The notes below the pieces were generated by a model. It ran no database searches. It was not told the origin of the DNA and saw only the letters and a program-made list of their open reading frames with translations. A program made the position numbers and the translations under genes. From Shewanella putrefaciens (GTDB lineage: Bacteria; Pseudomonadota; Gammaproteobacteria; Enterobacterales; Shewanellaceae): a DNA stretch of 64,000 nucleotides. Each line of letters opens with the position of its first letter. The first letter of the stretch is position 1. Location: the NCBI RefSeq assembly GCF_016406325.1, contig NZ_CP066370.1, positions 1,426,001 to 1,490,000 on the forward strand, in the 5' to 3' direction. Shown here one piece after another: positions 45,967 through 55,421 of the stretch.

Positions 45967-47505
45967 ATGCGCTTGGAAGTCAGTTGTCAAGATCGCGTGG
46001 GTTTAGCGAAAGATATTTTAGTCGTGTTAGAACGCTATGGCATTAATTTGATTGCCATAGATGTCAGTAACCAAGGCTTTTTGTACCTACAGTTTGCTGA
46101 AATCAGTTTTGAAACCTTAAGTGCTTTGATGCCACAAATTCGCAAAGTGGAAAGTGTTCACGATGTGCGTACCGTGTCGTTTATGCCATCAGAACAAGAA
46201 CATTACGCCCTAAAAACCCTTCTAAAAACATTACCCGATTCCGTTTTCTCCATTGATGTCAAAGCCCGTATTCGTATTGTAAATGAGTCTGCGTTATTGA
46301 ATATTGGTATGGGGGAGCATGAAGTACTTGATGAGTCATTAAATCATTGGGTACAAGGTTTCAACTTCAGCCGTTGGTTAAGTGAAAGCCAAGTATTGCC
46401 GCAAGCGGCACGAGTACAAATTGGCCCTAATGAGTATCTTGCCGAAATGCTGCCTATCTATCTGCCTGATGACGATGATAAAACCATCCTTGTGGGTGCA
46501 GTGGTATCACTAAAATCTCCCGCACGTGTCGGTAAACAATTTAATGCATTGCAAAATCAAACAATGGGTTTTGAAAATGTGTTAGCCAGCAGTGACAAAA
46601 TGAAAGAGGTACTTAAGCAAGCGCGGCGTATGGCACAACTTGATGCGCCGTTATTGATAACGGGAGAAACGGGTACTGGTAAAGAATTAATGGCTAGAGC
46701 GAGTCACGATGCCAGCATGCGTCGCGAAAAACCGTTTATTGCCATTAACTGCGCAGCTTTACCCGACAGCGCCGCAGAAGAAGAATTATTTGGTTATGTC
46801 AGTCAGGGCAAAGTCGTCAAAAGAGGATTCTTTGAGGAAGCTAAGGGGGGCACAGTATTTCTCGATGAAGTGGCGGAAATGTCTAAGGCTGCTCAAGTTA
46901 AGCTGCTTCGGCTATTGCAAGATGGCACTTTTAGACGTATTGGCGGTGATGAAGAAGTCCGTGCGGATGTGCGGATTATCTGCTCTACCCAGAAAAATTT
47001 AGCCGAACTGTGCCAAACCGGTGAGTTTAGGGAAGATTTGTATTATCGCATCCATGTACTGAGCTACCACATTCCCTCATTACGCGAACGCAAGGTGGAT
47101 ATTATCCCGTTAACTGAAATGTTCCTTGAACATTATAGCCAACAGTTATCGAGCCCTGTGCGCCGCATCTCGGCCCAGTGCCGCGATCATTTGCTCACCT
47201 ACGCTTGGCCGGGTAACGTGCGTCAATTAAAGAATGCCGTATTTAGAGCGGTGTCAATGTGGGATGGTTCGGCCGAGTTGACGGTGGAACAGCTTAAATT
47301 GCCTTCCTACGCCGAAGGTTTTGGTTACTTTGATAATGAATTTGAAGGTAATCTCGATGATGCAATGAAGCAGTTTGAGGCGAGTCTATTGCGCCGATTA
47401 TATCCGGCCTATCCGAGCACTCGCCAGTTGGCGAAAAAGCTCGGTGTGTCACACACTGCTATTGCCAATAAACTGCGTGAATACAAAATAACCAAGCGTC
47501 GTTAG
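45967..47505 (+). CDS. tyrR: Transcriptional regulator TyrR
   Basis: TyrR senses aromatic amino acids and activates or represses genes for their transport and breakdown. The 512-residue protein has an N-terminal ACT domain (MRLEVSCQDRVGLAKDILVV), a PAS domain (about 78-190), and a sigma-54-type AAA+ domain with Walker A GETGTGKEL and Walker B GGTVFLDEVAEM. It lacks the GAFTGA sigma-54 contact loop (GYVSQGKVVKRG in its place), as in E. coli TyrR. A Fis-type helix-turn-helix (TRQLAKKLGVSHTAIANKLR) ends it. It most likely acts on phhA through the box at 44354. Confidence 0.95.
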   Translation: MRLEVSCQDRVGLAKDILVVLERYGINLIAIDVSNQGFLYLQFAEISFETLSALMPQIRKVESVHDVRTVSFMPSEQEHYALKTLLKTLPDSVFSIDVKARIRIVNESALLNIGMGEHEVLDESLNHWVQGFNFSRWLSESQVLPQAARVQIGPNEYLAEMLPIYLPDDDDKTILVGAVVSLKSPARVGKQFNALQNQTMGFENVLASSDKMKEVLKQARRMAQLDAPLLITGETGTGKELMARASHDASMRREKPFIAINCAALPDSAAEEELFGYVSQGKVVKRGFFEEAKGGTVFLDEVAEMSKAAQVKLLRLLQDGTFRRIGGDEEVRADVRIICSTQKNLAELCQTGEFREDLYYRIHVLSYHIPSLRERKVDIIPLTEMFLEHYSQQLSSPVRRISAQCRDHLLTYAWPGNVRQLKNAVFRAVSMWDGSAELTVEQLKLPSYAEGFGYFDNEFEGNLDDAMKQFEASLLRRLYPAYPSTRQLAKKLGVSHTAIANKLREYKITKRR

Positions 47506-47885
47506 ATAGTGTATCGCTGGCTTGATGCGATAGATGTAACCGTATCGTTCCACTTAGTTGCCGACTTTTCAGGCATATTGCTTACCGAGATATTGATAAG
47601 CGGCAACTGGGTTATAAACGTAATGATTAGTTTACGAAATGTGAAACAAGTGTTCTAAATGTGATTTGTGTCACGCTATAGGAATCTTGGTCGGTATCGG
47701 GTATTTCTACGCGCAATAAAGACACTGCAACACTCAAGGGAACATGTATCTGTTAGCGCAAACGGCATAAAAGAGTGTGTCCTTAAGTGAGTCAAATTTA
47801 GAAAAATAGAATATCAGCTGGGTGACGCAGCGCGTTTCCCTGCACAATAAAATTGTACGCTTAGCCCAAGAGCACTGGAGCCAAT
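47506..47885. other. Intergenic region before the fumarylacetoacetase gene
   Basis: This 380-base gap separates tyrR from the fah-maiA genes and should contain their own promoter. It holds a CRP-type site (listed separately). No gene is seen. Confidence 0.55.
47660..47675 (+). promoter_or_regulatory. CRP-type site before the fumarylacetoacetase gene
   Basis: TGTGATTTGTGTCACG fits TGTGA, six bases, TCACA at nine of ten positions and is preceded by AAA, as in good CRP sites. Catabolite control of tyrosine breakdown is a reasonable inference. Confidence 0.6.
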
Positions 47886-48872
47886 ATGAAACTTGCTAGT
47901 TATAACAATGGTCGCCGCGATGGTCAGTTGATGTTAGTCAGCCGCGATCTCACTAAAACGGTTGCCGTACCTGCCATTGCCCATACTATGCAGCAATTAC
48001 TCGATGGTTGGGATTTACTGAGACCACAATTGCAAGAATTGTACGATGCGTTAAATGAAGGCATGTTGGATAACGCTCAAGCGTTTGATGAGGCCAAGTG
48101 TTTATCACCATTACCACGAGCATACCAATGGGCCGATGGTAGCGCCTATGTGAATCATGTTGAGCTAGTCCGTAAAGCCCGTGGCGCAGAAATGCCAGAA
48201 ACCTTCTGGACCGATCCACTGTTTTATCAGGGCGGCTCCGATAGTTTTATTGCCCCTAAAGCAGATATCCCATTGGCGAGTGAAGACTGGGGTATCGATT
48301 TTGAATCTGAAATTGCGGTTATTACCGATGATGTGCCTATGGGGGTGAGTACTGACAATGCAGCTAAGCACATTAAATTGTTGATGTTAGTTAACGATGT
48401 GTCATTGCGTAACTTGATCCCGGGTGAACTGGCGAAAGGCTTTGGTTTCTTCCAATCTAAACCATCGAGCAGTTTTTCGCCTGTGGCTGTGACACCGGAT
48501 GAATTGGGTGTCCGTTGGGAAGATTCGAAAGTGCATTTACCGTTGATCACCTATTTAAATGGTGAATTATTTGGTCGTCCGAATGCAGGCGTCGATATGA
48601 CCTTTAATTTTAGCCAATTAATTGCCCATGTTGCCAAAACTCGCCCATTAGGAGCAGGTGCTATTATTGGCTCAGGTACGATTTCTAATTATGACCGCAG
48701 CGCAGGCTCAAGCTGTTTAGCGGAAAAACGTATGTTAGAAGTGATTGCTGAAGGCAAAGCCACTACGCCATTTATGCGTTTTGGCGACACTGTGCGCATC
48801 GAAATGCTCGATGATAACGGAGTGTCGATTTTCGGTTCAATCGATCAAAAAGTAGTTGAATACAAAGCGTAG
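47886..48872 (+). CDS. Fumarylacetoacetate hydrolase family protein (probable fumarylacetoacetase)
   Basis: The predicted reaction is cleavage of 4-fumarylacetoacetate to fumarate and acetoacetate, the last step of tyrosine degradation. The 328-residue protein has the FAH catalytic domain, with WGIDFESEIAVITDD (acidic metal site), NDVSLRNL, KGFGFFQSKPSSSFSP and GSGTISNYDRSAGSSCLAEKR. The pairing with maiA downstream supports this assignment over other FAH-family hydrolases. CACTGGAG precedes the ATG. Confidence 0.88.
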   Translation: MKLASYNNGRRDGQLMLVSRDLTKTVAVPAIAHTMQQLLDGWDLLRPQLQELYDALNEGMLDNAQAFDEAKCLSPLPRAYQWADGSAYVNHVELVRKARGAEMPETFWTDPLFYQGGSDSFIAPKADIPLASEDWGIDFESEIAVITDDVPMGVSTDNAAKHIKLLMLVNDVSLRNLIPGELAKGFGFFQSKPSSSFSPVAVTPDELGVRWEDSKVHLPLITYLNGELFGRPNAGVDMTFNFSQLIAHVAKTRPLGAGAIIGSGTISNYDRSAGSSCLAEKRMLEVIAEGKATTPFMRFGDTVRIEMLDDNGVSIFGSIDQKVVEYKA

Positions 48873-48907
48873 TTTTTTCCCTTTAAAGCGAATATCGACT
48901 CAGGGTA

Positions 48908-48931
48908 ACGGGGCTTAATTGCCCCGTTTTT
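48908..48931 (+). terminator. Terminator or attenuator between fah and maiA
   Basis: ACGGGGC (48908-48914) pairs with GCCCCGT (48921-48927), with a 6-base loop and five T. Despite it, maiA is only 29 bases further on, so partial read-through is likely. Confidence 0.75.
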
Positions 48932-48959
48932 GTAATGGCATTTATAAGGACATAATTAG

Positions 48960-49610
48960 ATGAAACTATATGGTTATTGGCGTTCCAGTGCAGCTTATCG
49001 GGTTCGTATCGCCCTTAATCTCAAGGGGATTTTAGCTGAGCAGTTTTCAGTGCATCTCGTACGTGATGGTGGTGAGCAGCATACGGCGGCCTATCGTGCA
49101 CTTAATTCACTGGAGTTAGTCCCCACCTTAGTGGTGGGTGATGATGAGGACAGAGATGCGCTAGCTCAATCTTTAGCCATTATTGAATATATTGATGAAT
49201 TATATCCTCAAACACCGCTATTACCTGCCTCAGCACTCGAACGGGCCCATGTGCGTGCTATGGCGCTGACGGTTGCCTGTGAAATTCATCCACTAAACAA
49301 CTTACGGGTATTGCAGTACTTAACGCAAACCTTAGCGGTTGATGATACAGCTAAAAATACTTGGTATCACCATTGGGTTGCTATTGGATTTACAGCACTT
49401 GAAACTCAGCTTCTGCGCCACAGCGGTCGTTATTGTTTCGGGGACTCAGTGACATTAGCCGATCTTTGTTTAGTACCACAGGTGTATAACGCTCAGCGTT
49501 TTAATGTGGATTTAACGCCATATCCGAATATCATGCGCGTGTGGGCAGAGTGTAATCAGCTTGACGCTTTTGCCAATGCTGCGCCAGAGCGCCAAGCGGA
49601 CGCAATATAA
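48960..49610 (+). CDS. maiA: Maleylacetoacetate isomerase (zeta-class GST)
   Basis: MaiA isomerises maleylacetoacetate to fumarylacetoacetate using glutathione. The 216-residue protein has an N-terminal thioredoxin-like domain with WRSSAAYRVRIALNLKG, the zeta-class motif, where the usual Cys of SSC is Ala. LVPTLVVGDDEDRDALAQSL holds the glutathione-binding cis-Pro and SLAIIEYIDE. A helical C-terminal domain follows. It is next to the fumarylacetoacetase gene. Confidence 0.92.
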   Translation: MKLYGYWRSSAAYRVRIALNLKGILAEQFSVHLVRDGGEQHTAAYRALNSLELVPTLVVGDDEDRDALAQSLAIIEYIDELYPQTPLLPASALERAHVRAMALTVACEIHPLNNLRVLQYLTQTLAVDDTAKNTWYHHWVAIGFTALETQLLRHSGRYCFGDSVTLADLCLVPQVYNAQRFNVDLTPYPNIMRVWAECNQLDAFANAAPERQADAI

Positions 49611-49639
49611 CGAATGACGCGGATAAATAGATAATATGA

Positions 49640-50293
49640 ATGGTACTGTTCATGCTCAATATGCTTTTCGTTGACAGTAAACCGAATAGTGATGTGATGA
49701 ATGAAGCAGAACGAAAGAGTCAGTTACTCGAATGGATAACCCAAGATTGCGAGCGGATGAGGGCGCTTGAACTTGCGTTCCTATGCGCCAAAGTACACTC
49801 AATGCCGCAGTGGTGCCTTGCGGCGGGATTTGTACGCAATCTCGTATGGGATCGTTTACATGGATTTCAGTATAGTCTACTTAATGATATTGATTTAATT
49901 TATTTTTGCCCCTTAGATACTCGCCCTGAACGTGATAGGGCGATTGAAGCTTATCTCTATAAACAAGCGCCTGATTTACCTTGGTCGGTAAAAAATCAGG
50001 CGCGAATGCACCTTAAAAATCAAGATCCCCCTTATCTGTCTTGCATAGATGCCATGACCTATTGGCCGGAATTAGAAACGGCAGTTGGTGTGTGTTATCA
50101 AAAAAACACTATTGACCTATTGAGTAATACGCCACGAGTGAATGCCTTAACATTGGTCGCTCCTTTTGGTGTAAATTCACTCTTTGAATTAAAACTGACA
50201 GCCAATCCCAGTAGAGCATTATCGATTTTTCATCAACGCGTTTTGGATAAAGGTTGGCTTATTCAATATCCTTTACTTCAATTAATCTATTAA
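49640..50293 (+). CDS. Nucleotidyltransferase-like family protein (DUF925 type)
   Basis: The 217-residue protein matches the bacterial nucleotidyltransferase-like family in which WCLAAGFVRNLVWDRLHG is followed by NDIDLIYF. This block has the Gly and Asp-x-Asp arrangement of a pol-beta fold. No substrate is known. The start is uncertain: ATG 49640, 49652 and 49697 are all in frame, and none has a strong RBS. It is 29 bases after maiA but has no link to tyrosine breakdown. Confidence 0.75.
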   Translation: MVLFMLNMLFVDSKPNSDVMNEAERKSQLLEWITQDCERMRALELAFLCAKVHSMPQWCLAAGFVRNLVWDRLHGFQYSLLNDIDLIYFCPLDTRPERDRAIEAYLYKQAPDLPWSVKNQARMHLKNQDPPYLSCIDAMTYWPELETAVGVCYQKNTIDLLSNTPRVNALTLVAPFGVNSLFELKLTANPSRALSIFHQRVLDKGWLIQYPLLQLIY

Positions 50294-50667
50294 TGTTTAA
50301 CTTGCATATCACGGTTATTTTTATCCCCCCAAGCGTTAAATTTCTCACTTTCCAATAAACCGCATTGGCTTATTTTGCCCACAAATCAGTGTAACTAAAA
50401 TGTTGCGCTTAAATTTAAGTATTAACCCTTATTAGGTGAATAAGTCGTTACTAATAAATGCTGCGTATCACATAAATTAAAGGGGTATTATCAATAAATG
50501 TTTGCGTTTCGTGATTAGGATCCCAAGTGTGATACCTATAAGTGGGTATTGGTGGGGTGGATTGATTTAGATCAATAAAAACAGTGGATATCTCTGGCAG
50601 TGTAATCCGTAAATGTTAAGGATGTAATACAAAACAAAAACCTATGTTGTACATATGGAGTATGATG
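50294..50667. other. Intergenic region upstream of ompW
   Basis: This 374-base AT-rich gap holds the ompW promoter and an FNR-type site (listed separately). No gene is seen. Confidence 0.55.
50562..50575 (+). promoter_or_regulatory. FNR/EtrA-type site before ompW
   Basis: TTGATTTAGATCAA matches the FNR consensus (TTGAT, four bases, ATCAA) exactly. It is about 106 bases before the ompW start. E. coli ompW is known to respond to FNR; in Shewanella the homologue is EtrA. Confidence 0.7.
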
Positions 50668-51312
50668 ATGAATAAAAATATCGTTTCTACTGTTATCGCT
50701 GCGACCCTTTTAGCCGCTGGTTTTACTGCTTCTGTCTCTGCTCATCAAGCCGGTGATATTATCGTGCGTGCGGGTGCCGTAGTTGTTGCCCCAAATGAAT
50801 CAAGTGATCCAGTTGCTACTTTTGGTGAGTTTAAAGTCAATAATAATACTCAAGTTGGTCTGAACTTTGGTTATATGTTGACCGATAACATTGGGGTTGA
50901 GTTATTGGCAGCGACGCCATTTAGCCATGATGTATCACTCGCGGGTGTGGGTAAGATTGCTGAAACGAAACATTTACCACCAACCTTAGTGGTTCAATAT
51001 TATTTTGGTGACGCACAATCAAAATTACGCCCTTATATTGGTGCAGGCGTGAACTATACAAAGTTCTTTGATAATAAGTTCACTAATGATTTAAATGGGG
51101 CTTTAACTGATTTAGATATGAGTGATTCTTGGGGACTTGCAGCGCAGGTTGGCTTAGATTATCAAGTCAATAAAAACTGGTTGGTCAATGGATCAGTTTG
51201 GTATGCCAAGATAGACACTGATGTGAAATTTAAATTGGGTGGGGCACCCGTTACCATCGAAACAGATATTGACCCATGGGTTTATATGGTTAGCGTTGGC
51301 TACACTTTCTAA
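50668..51312 (+). CDS. ompW: Outer membrane protein OmpW
   Basis: OmpW is an eight-stranded outer-membrane barrel, with a hydrophobic channel thought to pass small nonpolar molecules. The 214-residue precursor has a signal peptide ending VSAHQAG, then GDIIVRAGAVVV, GLNFGYMLTDNIGVELLAA, RPYIGAGVNYT and a C-terminal VGYTF ending in Phe. Three ATGs (50662, 50665, 50668) follow GGAG; the last has the best spacing and gives the family length. Confidence 0.93.
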   Translation: MNKNIVSTVIAATLLAAGFTASVSAHQAGDIIVRAGAVVVAPNESSDPVATFGEFKVNNNTQVGLNFGYMLTDNIGVELLAATPFSHDVSLAGVGKIAETKHLPPTLVVQYYFGDAQSKLRPYIGAGVNYTKFFDNKFTNDLNGALTDLDMSDSWGLAAQVGLDYQVNKNWLVNGSVWYAKIDTDVKFKLGGAPVTIETDIDPWVYMVSVGYTF

Positions 51313-51330
51313 TTTATTAGAAATAACGAA

Positions 51331-51355
51331 AAAGGAGCCGAGGGCTCCTTTTTTG
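51331..51355 (+). terminator. Terminator after ompW
   Basis: AAAGGAGCC (51331-51339) pairs with GGCTCCTTT (51343-51351), with a 3-base loop and a run of T. It is A-rich on the left, so it can also serve the convergent SDR gene. Confidence 0.9.
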
Positions 51356-51391
51356 TTTGATTGCAATAATGTTTACAATACCAAAGATAAC

Positions 51392-52135
51392 TTAATGCTT
51401 AGGCTTTTTAGCCTTCCAATGGCGAGTGTTGTAGATAAACTCGGGCAAAATCTTAGTTAACCAAGCGACAAGGCGCCAGCGTTTGGTGACATAGACACGA
51501 CGTTTACCTTGTTTCATTGCCTTGATGATTTGCGCTGCGACTTGTGGCAATGGGGCAAGCCACATCGCACTTTGCTGCATCGCAGCTTTATCGAGTAGGC
51601 CGAGTTGGATATCGGTGATGGTAATGGGTAACTTAAGGCGCTGGGCATGCATACTTAAGCCCTCAAGGTAGTTCTGTGCAAAGGCTTTTGAGGCGTGATA
51701 AGCCACGCTTGGTCCACCGCGCAGGCCTGCAATAGAGTTAATTGCTGCCAATTGGCCATAACCCTGTTCACGAAATAGTCTAAATGCCGTATTGCAGATC
51801 GCGGCAAAACCACGCACATTTACGTCGATAATATCTTGCTCTGGTAACCATGGTAACGCGGGATCGTAGCTATTAAGACCTGTATTAACTAAGACTAAGT
51901 GTGCTCCACCTAGATTTTGCCACACACTTTCAAGTTGACCAATAATGGCTTGTGGTTGCTCTATCTGCAGCGCAAATACTTGTACTTTTGTGGGCAAGGA
52001 TGAGGCAAACTCACGTAATGATTCGGGATCTTGAGCAAACAAGGCTAATTCAACCTGCTGTTCAGCCAACTGTTTTGCAAGTTCACGGCTCAAATGTGAG
52101 CTAGCGCCCACAATGATTGCAGTTGCTTGGGTCAT
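51392..52135 (-). CDS. Short-chain dehydrogenase/reductase family protein
   Basis: This 247-residue oxidoreductase has a Rossmann start, TAIIVGASSHLSRELAKQLA, and the catalytic Ser (NSIAGLRGG) and YHASK. The usual NNAG is NTG. The basic C-terminal tail (KRWRLVAWLTKILPEF, ending KKPKH) suggests membrane association. The substrate is unknown. It is convergent with ompW and divergent from the YbaY-like lipoprotein. Confidence 0.85.
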   Translation of the reverse strand: MTQATAIIVGASSHLSRELAKQLAEQQVELALFAQDPESLREFASSLPTKVQVFALQIEQPQAIIGQLESVWQNLGGAHLVLVNTGLNSYDPALPWLPEQDIIDVNVRGFAAICNTAFRLFREQGYGQLAAINSIAGLRGGPSVAYHASKAFAQNYLEGLSMHAQRLKLPITITDIQLGLLDKAAMQQSAMWLAPLPQVAAQIIKAMKQGKRRVYVTKRWRLVAWLTKILPEFIYNTRHWKAKKPKH

Positions 52136-52252
52136 AAATTTATCGTCAACGAAATGGTGGCTTATGATAGGAACATATGTTCATCAAGACAAGATTTATA
52201 GTATGGACATGTGGACATCCAGAAGTCTTTATGTATGATTAGGAGAAACGTA

Positions 52253-52687
52253 ATGAGTCAATGGCTAAAGTTAAGTGCATTGAGATTAGTGGCGCAGAGA
52301 TTAACTGCAATGGTATTCATCACTGTTGTGGCTTTATTGGCGGGTTGTGCGACACCCAATGCAATTGTCGAAATCAAGGGTGAGGCAATTTACCGTGAGC
52401 GCATTGCATTGCCGCCAGAAGCAAAACTAATTGTGCAATTGCTCGATGTATCCAAAATGGATGTGCCTGCAATAGTGATTGCTGAACGGGTTAAACAAGG
52501 TGCTGGCACTCCAACACCCTTTAGTTTTGTTATCGGGCGCGATCAGTTTGAGCAAGGGCATACATATGCCATAGGTGCACGAATTATGCTCGGTGATAAG
52601 TTACTGTTTATTAATACTCAGGCCTACCATGTTGATCTTAATTCAACCGAGGCCATGACCATAATACTTGAAAAAATCGGCGAGTGA
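52253..52687 (+). CDS. YbaY-type lipoprotein
   Basis: The 144-residue precursor has a hydrophobic signal and lipobox LLAGC, so it is a lipoprotein. The rest matches the YbaY/META-like family with EIKGEAIYRERIALPPEAKL, VQLLDVS, FSFVIGRDQFEQGHTYAIGA and RIMLGDKLLFINTQAY. The function is unclear. ATG 52253 has AGGAG 8 bases upstream; longer in-frame starts lack one. Confidence 0.82.
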   Translation: MSQWLKLSALRLVAQRLTAMVFITVVALLAGCATPNAIVEIKGEAIYRERIALPPEAKLIVQLLDVSKMDVPAIVIAERVKQGAGTPTPFSFVIGRDQFEQGHTYAIGARIMLGDKLLFINTQAYHVDLNSTEAMTIILEKIGE

Positions 52688-52753
52688 TTTGCGGTAAATA
52701 TAGATAGCAAACGCGCCGAATCCGTTGGTTTTTACGAACAGAAGAGGCGCGGT

Positions 52754-53710
52754 ATGCCGGTTAGAATTCCAGATCATTTGCCCGCAGCAGGGGTATTAGA
52801 GTCAGAAAATATTTTCGTTATGTCCGAGACGCGGGCAGCGAATCAAGATATCAGGCCGATGAAGGTGCTGATCTTGAACTTGATGCCGAACAAAATAGAG
52901 ACCGAAACCCAGTTATTGCGCTTGCTGGGTAACACGCCTTTACAAGTCGATGTGGATTTACTGCGTATTCACGACAAAGAGTCCAAGCATACTTCCATCG
53001 ATCATATGAATACCTTCTACCGTGACTTTGAAGATGTACGCCACAAAAATTACGACGGCCTTATCATCACAGGAGCACCACTTGGGCAAATCGATTTCGA
53101 AGATGTGGTCTATTGGGATCATATTCGTGAAATTATCGATTGGTCCCAAGAGCATGTCACCTCAGTGCTGTTTTTATGTTGGGCGGCCCATGCGGGCCTG
53201 TATCATCTCTATGGTTTAAATCGAAAAATATTACAACAGAAGCGTTCTGGCGTGTTTGTACATAGACGTACTTGTCAGCATTTCCCGCTGTTACGTGGTT
53301 TTGATGATGAATTTTTTGCACCCCATTCTCGGTTTGCCGAGATGGATGTGGAAGACATTAGACAGCACCCACAGTTGCAAGTGTTAGCGCAATCCGATGA
53401 AGCAGGGGCCTATTTAGTACTAAGCCGCAATAATCGTAACTTGTTTGTGATGGGCCATCCTGAGTATCAAAAATCGACCTTAAACGATGAATACCATAGG
53501 GATTTAGCACAAGGCTTAAATCCCAATGTGCCACAGAACTATTATCGCAATAACGATCCTGAAGCCGAAGCCATTGCCCGTTGGCACAGCCACGGTAGTT
53601 TATTGGTCAGTAATTGGCTTAATTATTATGTTTATCAATTAACACCTTATGACTTAAGTGATATGACGGCGATGACACCGTGGGAATCGCGCCAAGAAAC
53701 ATTGCCTTAG
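52754..53710 (+). CDS. metA: Homoserine O-succinyltransferase
   Basis: MetA activates homoserine with an acyl group from acyl-CoA, the first step unique to methionine. The 318-residue protein has the catalytic triad at the E. coli positions: C142 (FLCWAAHAG), H235 and E237 ([12 protein letters not shown]). Sequence alone does not settle succinyl versus acetyl preference, but the enterobacterial-type family suggests succinyl. No Met box was found upstream. Confidence 0.95.
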   Translation: MPVRIPDHLPAAGVLESENIFVMSETRAANQDIRPMKVLILNLMPNKIETETQLLRLLGNTPLQVDVDLLRIHDKESKHTSIDHMNTFYRDFEDVRHKNYDGLIITGAPLGQIDFEDVVYWDHIREIIDWSQEHVTSVLFLCWAAHAGLYHLYGLNRKILQQKRSGVFVHRRTCQHFPLLRGFDDEFFAPHSRFAEMDVEDIRQHPQLQVLAQSDEAGAYLVLSRNNRNLFVMGHPEYQKSTLNDEYHRDLAQGLNPNVPQNYYRNNDPEAEAIARWHSHGSLLVSNWLNYYVYQLTPYDLSDMTAMTPWESRQETLP

Positions 53711-53729
53711 ACTGTTTTTGGGGAAGACG

Positions 53730-53765
53730 CGCGTAGTGCAGTGATTCTATTGAATGCACTACGCG
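53730..53765. terminator. Bidirectional hairpin between metA and the chemoreceptor gene
   Basis: CGCGTAGTGCA (53730-53740) pairs with TGCACTACGCG (53755-53765), an 11-base-pair stem with a 14-base loop, followed by TTTAC. It sits between two convergent genes. Confidence 0.65.
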
Positions 53766-53774
53766 TTTACAGTG

Positions 53775-55421
53775 TTACAACTTAAATTGCGTTACTAATT
53801 TATCTAAGTGAATCGATAGCTTCTGCAGGTTTGCACTCGATGCTGTTAGTTCATCAGCAATTTCCGATGTTTCTGTGGTTAATTGATTGATATCTTCCAC
53901 ATTTCGGCTTATTTCAGCCACAACCATAGACTGTTCTTCTGTTGCTGTTGCGACTTGAATATTCATATCGCTGATTTGGCTGATATGCGAGGTGATAAGT
54001 GTTAAGGAGTCATTGGCATCATCCGCTTGTTTTACGACCATGCCACTTTGTTCGTGACCACGTTTGATTGCTGACACTGTTTTGGCTGATTGCTCTTGCA
54101 GCTTATCGATCATGGTTTGAATTTCATTTGTTGACGATGCCGAACGACTCGCAAGGTTTCGCACCTCATCAGCGACGACAGCAAACCCGCGTCCCGTTTC
54201 GCCTGCACGTGCGGCTTCAATCGCGGCATTGAGTGCTAACAGGTTAGTTTGTTCTGAAATACTTCGGATAGTATCCAAAATGCTGCCAATTGAGTTGGTT
54301 TGCATGGCTAGCGAGGCAATATCGCTGCTGATATGTTGAATTTCGATTGATAACGAACTCACACCTTGCCGAGCTTGTGCAACAAGATTTGCACCACTAT
54401 GGGCTTGATTATCGGCTTCTTTAGCCGCATTTGCGGCTTGGGTTGCGTTGTCGGCAATGTTCTCCACTGTAGTACCCATTTCATGGATTGCCGTCGCAAT
54501 TTGTGTGGTACGGTCACGCTCGTTAATACAATTTCTATGGGTTGCTTGGGCTTTGCTTGTGACATCATTTGCAGTATGGGCAAGTTGACGAGAGTTTTCT
54601 GCCACAGCTTCAATCGCGCTGCGTATCTTAAGCACAAACTGATTAAAATGCAGGGCAATATCGCTTAATTCATCATGTCCCTTTAACTCAATCATATTGT
54701 GTAAATCAAGTTTGTCGCTGGCAGAAGAAATATGTTGTTGTAATAACGCCACGCGAAGGCGTAGACGACGCAGCATTACAAACCCTAGAAAAATGGAAAT
54801 AATCAGTGCGACGGCCAATACCACGAACATTTCCATGCGTGTATTTTGGTAGTTTTGTTGACTCTCTACGAAGCTGGCGTTGCCCTGTTGTAGTAACGAG
54901 TCAAGAATGGCATCGGTACTCTTTCGCATAATGTTGTAGCTAGCTGCGAATTGATTACGATAAATGTCTTGCGATTTTGCCACGTCTCCGTTTTCCATCG
55001 CAGCAAGCATAGGCGCGAGTTCGTCACTTTTGACTTTATCAAAGATGTCGATCAATTTTTGTACTTCGGCACGGGTGATGGGGTTTACTTGGGCGTCACG
55101 TGCTGCTTTTAATGCTACATCCATTTCTGGAATATCCTCAGCCCGGGTTTCTGTCACTCGGGTTAATACGCCTTTTTGATCCTTCATCGTTGGTATTTCT
55201 TGCAGAATAATAATATCAATGCCCACTCGCATGCGGGGAATTCGGGAAGCGACCTCCGCCATTGACCTTAATGGTGCGCTAGTATTTTCAGCGAGTTTTT
55301 TAGTTTGATCTTGCATACCAGATAAGCCTTGAAGCGCCGTCAAGCTGATCAAGATAAGAGCAATACAAGGTATAGCAATAACCCCGATAAACTGGGTCTT
55401 AAGCGTCATCTTATTGAGCAT
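53775..55421 (-). CDS. Methyl-accepting chemotaxis protein
   Basis: This 548-residue receptor controls CheA. It has a membrane helix (about 10-30), a periplasmic helical domain (about 30-190) of the four-helix bundle type, a second membrane helix ([19 protein letters not shown]), HAMP, and a long cytoplasmic coiled-coil. The conserved hairpin tip is [20 protein letters not shown] followed by [15 protein letters not shown]. The ligand is unknown. AAGGAA precedes the ATG at good spacing. Confidence 0.95.
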   Translation of the reverse strand: MLNKMTLKTQFIGVIAIPCIALILISLTALQGLSGMQDQTKKLAENTSAPLRSMAEVASRIPRMRVGIDIIILQEIPTMKDQKGVLTRVTETRAEDIPEMDVALKAARDAQVNPITRAEVQKLIDIFDKVKSDELAPMLAAMENGDVAKSQDIYRNQFAASYNIMRKSTDAILDSLLQQGNASFVESQQNYQNTRMEMFVVLAVALIISIFLGFVMLRRLRLRVALLQQHISSASDKLDLHNMIELKGHDELSDIALHFNQFVLKIRSAIEAVAENSRQLAHTANDVTSKAQATHRNCINERDRTTQIATAIHEMGTTVENIADNATQAANAAKEADNQAHSGANLVAQARQGVSSLSIEIQHISSDIASLAMQTNSIGSILDTIRSISEQTNLLALNAAIEAARAGETGRGFAVVADEVRNLASRSASSTNEIQTMIDKLQEQSAKTVSAIKRGHEQSGMVVKQADDANDSLTLITSHISQISDMNIQVATATEEQSMVVAEISRNVEDINQLTTETSEIADELTASSANLQKLSIHLDKLVTQFKL

